This document shows positions 8,938 through 10,938 of a stretch of 10,938 bases of DNA, in pieces (position 1 is the stretch's first letter; each line of letters begins with the position of its first letter). This DNA comes from JAAYZM01 sp964510785. GTDB lineage: Bacteria; Actinomycetota; Actinomycetes; Actinomycetales; Cellulomonadaceae. Both the position numbers and the translations under genes were made by a program. Under the pieces are notes generated by a model, which did not search any database, had not been told where the DNA came from, and worked only from the letters and a program-made list of their open reading frames with translations. The DNA lies in assembly GCA_964510785.1 (NCBI GenBank), contig CAZECM010000099.1:1-10938 (forward strand). The letters run 5' to 3'.

Positions 8938-10032
8938 ATGTCTCTCCGACACACCCATCACCCGTCGATCCACCTTGGCGTGGACCTGAGCGAGACGGGT
9001 GCGAGTCCCGCGATCTGGCGCGCGCACGGCTCGCGAGCGGCCCGCCCCTTCGACCAGGAGCAGACCGTGCGGCTCGCGCGCATCGCCGCGCACGGCGCGC
9101 TCGACTTCGTCGTGTTCGACGCGAGCTTCACCCTGCACCCGTCCCGGGACACGACGCTCGCGGGAGTCCTCGACCCCGCGGTCGTGGCCCGGCGGATCGC
9201 CTCGCTCGTGCCGGGCATCGGGGTGGTCGCCCAGCTCGACCCTGTGGGCATCGATGCCGAGCACGTGGCCCAGGCGATCGCCGCCGTCGACGAGCGCAGC
9301 AGCGGTCGGGCGGGCTGGCAGGTCGGGGGCGTCACCGTGCAGGACGTGCGCGCGGTTCAGCGGCTGTGGGACGCCCGGCCCGCCTTGACGCTTCCGGAGC
9401 GCGGATCGACCGAGCAGCGTCAGACGCATGACGGCGTGCGCTTCGCCGTGCGGGCACACCGGCCGGGTGCGCGCACGGGTCGGCCGCATCCGCCCGTCGT
9501 CGTCGCCCTGCCGGACGCCGAGGGGGTGGGGCTCGGTGCGGCGCTCGCGCTCGCGGGGCAGGTGGCCGACGTCGTCCGCATCCGTGCGCGTGAGCTGGAG
9601 CACGCCGCGACGCTGCGGGCGCGGGTGCGCGAGGCGGCGCGTGCCGTTGGACGCGACCCGCAGAGCGTGCGGGTGCTCGTCGACCTGTACGCCGTCATCG
9701 GCCCCGACCAGGAGAGCTCCTCCGCGCGGCTCGACCTCTTGCGGCGGCTCGAGGACGCCGACGTGCAGGAAGGGTCGCTCGTCGTCGCGAACAGCCCCGT
9801 GCACCTCGCCATGACGCTGCAGGACTGGGTCGATGCCGGGGCGGCGGACGGCTTCGTCGTGCGACCCGCCGCCCTCGCCACGGACCTTGACGCGTTCATC
9901 GCCGCCGTCGTGCCCGTGCTGCAGGGCGCGGGCTACCTCCGCACCGCCTATCCCGGATCGTCCCTGCGCGAGACCCTGGGCCTGCGGCGCGCTCGGAAGC
10001 GCGTGGTCGTCCCCGCCCCGGTGGGTGTGTAG
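8938..10032 (+). CDS. LLM flavin-dependent oxidoreductase, NtaA/SnaA/DszA-type
   Basis: A 364-residue protein of the luciferase-like superfamily, closest in pattern to the nitrilotriacetate/dibenzothiophene-sulfone monooxygenases, which use reduced FMN from a separate reductase. The N-terminus HLGVDLSETGASPAIWR and GALDFVVFDASFTL match the group's first strands; WQVGGV and LAGQVADVVRIRA match barrel strands; the end has NSPVHLAMTLQDWVDAGAADG and AYPGSSLRETLGL, the group's usual closing motif. It is shorter than typical NtaA relatives (around 440 residues), mainly in the middle. The ATG follows AGGGAG by four bases. A dedicated promoter, Cys leader peptide and hairpins precede it, pointing to sulfur-dependent control; it may help release sulfur from organic compounds, but no substrate can be read. 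No reductase gene is in the window. Confidence 0.85.
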   Translation: MSLRHTHHPSIHLGVDLSETGASPAIWRAHGSRAARPFDQEQTVRLARIAAHGALDFVVFDASFTLHPSRDTTLAGVLDPAVVARRIASLVPGIGVVAQLDPVGIDAEHVAQAIAAVDERSSGRAGWQVGGVTVQDVRAVQRLWDARPALTLPERGSTEQRQTHDGVRFAVRAHRPGARTGRPHPPVVVALPDAEGVGLGAALALAGQVADVVRIRARELEHAATLRARVREAARAVGRDPQSVRVLVDLYAVIGPDQESSSARLDLLRRLEDADVQEGSLVVANSPVHLAMTLQDWVDAGAADGFVVRPAALATDLDAFIAAVVPVLQGAGYLRTAYPGSSLRETLGLRRARKRVVVPAPVGV

Positions 10033-10051
10033 CCCGGTCCGCCCACCGGGC
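10032..10051 (+). terminator. stem-loop just after the second LLM gene
   Basis: GCCCGGT (10032-10038) pairs with ACCGGGC (10045-10051) around CCGCCC, a perfect 7-bp stem beginning at the last base of the stop codon. A second small hairpin, GCCGC/GCGGC, follows at 10054-10068. No T run follows, so this is a GC-type terminator at best. Confidence 0.4.
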
Positions 10052-10080
10052 GAGCCGCCGGGAGCGGCACCGGGCGCGGG

Positions 10081-10086
10081 TAGCAT
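10081..10086 (+). promoter_or_regulatory. candidate -10 element for purL
   Basis: TAGCAT fits TAnnnT and lies 34 bases before the purL start codon, giving a transcript start near 10093 and a short leader that includes AAAGGA. No recognisable -35 is seen. Read-through from upstream remains possible. Confidence 0.35.
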
Positions 10087-10120
10087 GCTCGGGTCACGGC
10101 AGGACCGCGCAAAGGACCCC

Positions 10121-10938
10121 ATGTCAGACTCCACCACCCCACCCGGCTACGACACCGTCGAGCACGCTGTGGCGACCCCGGACGCCGGGCAGCCCTTCGC
10201 CGAGCTCGGCCTCAAGCCGGACGAGTACGGCCGCATCCGCGACATCCTCGGGCGCCGTCCCACGAACGCCGAGCTCGCGATGTACTCCGTCATGTGGTCG
10301 GAGCACTGCTCCTACAAGTCGTCCAAGGTGCACCTGCGGCAGTTCGGCGAGAAGACCACCGAGGCGATGCGCAAGCACCTGCTCGTGGGCATCGGCGAGA
10401 ACGCGGGCGTGGTCGACATCGGCGACGGCTGGGCCGTGACGTTCAAGGTCGAGTCGCACAACCACCCGAGCTTCGTCGAGCCCTACCAGGGTGCCGCGAC
10501 GGGCGTGGGCGGCATCGTGCGCGACATCATCTCGATGGGCGCGCGCCCCGTGGCCGTCATGGACCAGCTGCGCTTCGGGGACGTGAACCACCCGGACACC
10601 GCACGCGTGGTGCACGGCGTCGTGTCGGGCGTCGGTGGCTACGGCAACTCGCTCGGCCTGCCCAACATCGGCGGCGAGCTCGTCTTCGACGCGTCCTACC
10701 AGGGCAACCCGCTCGTCAACGCGCTGTGCCTCGGGGTGCTGCGCCACGAGGACATCCACCTCGCCAACGCCTCGGGCACCGGCAACAAGATCGTGCTCTT
10801 CGGCGCGCGCACGGGCGGGGACGGCATCGGCGGCGCCTCGATCCTCGCGAGCGAGACCTTCGAGGACGGCGTGCCCTCCAAGCGACCGAGCGTCCAGGTG
10901 GGCGACCCGTTCATGGAGAAGGTGCTCATCGAGTGCTG
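10121..10938 (+). CDS. purL: phosphoribosylformylglycinamidine synthase subunit PurL (5' part)
   Basis: PurL catalyses the ATP- and ammonia-dependent conversion of FGAR to FGAM, the fourth step of purine synthesis in the cytoplasm; ammonia comes from PurQ with PurS as linker. The first 272 residues are present and the frame runs off the window. Diagnostic segments are ELAMYSVMWSEHCSYKSS (about 49-66), GIGENAGVVDIGDGWAVTFK, VESHNHPSFVEPYQGAATGV (about 110-129), GGIVRDIISMGARPVA and FGARTGGDGIGGASILAS: the ATP and substrate sites of the AIRS-like fold. The absence of a long N-terminal extension points to the short PurL form used with PurS and PurQ. AAAGGA four bases before the ATG fixes the start. 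It is the clearest host housekeeping gene here. Confidence 0.97.
   Translation, partial: MSDSTTPPGYDTVEHAVATPDAGQPFAELGLKPDEYGRIRDILGRRPTNAELAMYSVMWSEHCSYKSSKVHLRQFGEKTTEAMRKHLLVGIGENAGVVDIGDGWAVTFKVESHNHPSFVEPYQGAATGVGGIVRDIISMGARPVAVMDQLRFGDVNHPDTARVVHGVVSGVGGYGNSLGLPNIGGELVFDASYQGNPLVNALCLGVLRHEDIHLANASGTGNKIVLFGARTGGDGIGGASILASETFEDGVPSKRPSVQVGDPFMEKVLIEC

Noticed and set aside
8923..10137. Antisense open frame across the second LLM gene
   Set aside because: His/Arg/Gly-rich shadow without domain features.

Overview
The window looks like chromosomal DNA of a high-GC Gram-positive bacterium (Actinomycetota; the PurL sequence and gene style suggest Micrococcales, an inference only). The right-hand housekeeping part is about 73% GC in one hand-counted 60-base line, while the middle is visibly poorer (about 50-67% in sampled lines). 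That fits a defence island placed in a conserved chromosomal neighbourhood.

Layout. Bases 1-158 are the 3' end of an unrecognised rightward gene. Bases 198-2688 form a leftward block, read from right to left: a small XRE-type helix-turn-helix regulator, a gap of about 300 bases, a small uncharacterised gene, darT and darG. DarT is a DNA-targeting ADP-ribosyltransferase toxin; DarG is its macrodomain antitoxin. Divergently, bases 2759-7571 hold three tightly coupled rightward genes: a short protein with an N6-adenine methylase SAM-binding motif I but no NPPY, an Eco57I-like methylase with NPPY but an aberrant motif I, and an 849-residue protein joining an N-terminal GIY-YIG-like domain to an SF2 translocase. 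Together they look like an unusual restriction-modification system whose methylase may be split over two proteins. The divergent regulator and a perfect 12-bp palindrome in the promoter spacer suggest one control point for both arms.

The right edge of the island appears to lie at the stop codon of the helicase gene. The next gene, a luciferase-like flavin monooxygenase, lacks its usual N-terminal ~30 residues but is in frame and well conserved from the junction onward. After it come a good sigma70-type promoter, a 33-codon leader peptide with two Cys-Cys pairs, hairpins that could hide the next ribosome binding site, and a second flavin monooxygenase of the NtaA/DszA/SnaA type. The arrangement suggests cysteine-responsive attenuation of a sulfur-related gene. 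The window ends inside purL (purine synthesis).

The likeliest lesser-described elements are the split-methylase/GIY-YIG-helicase system, its coupling to DarTG through the shared regulator, the small gene overlapping darT, and the Cys leader peptide. No tRNA, rRNA, CRISPR array, integrase or transposase was seen.
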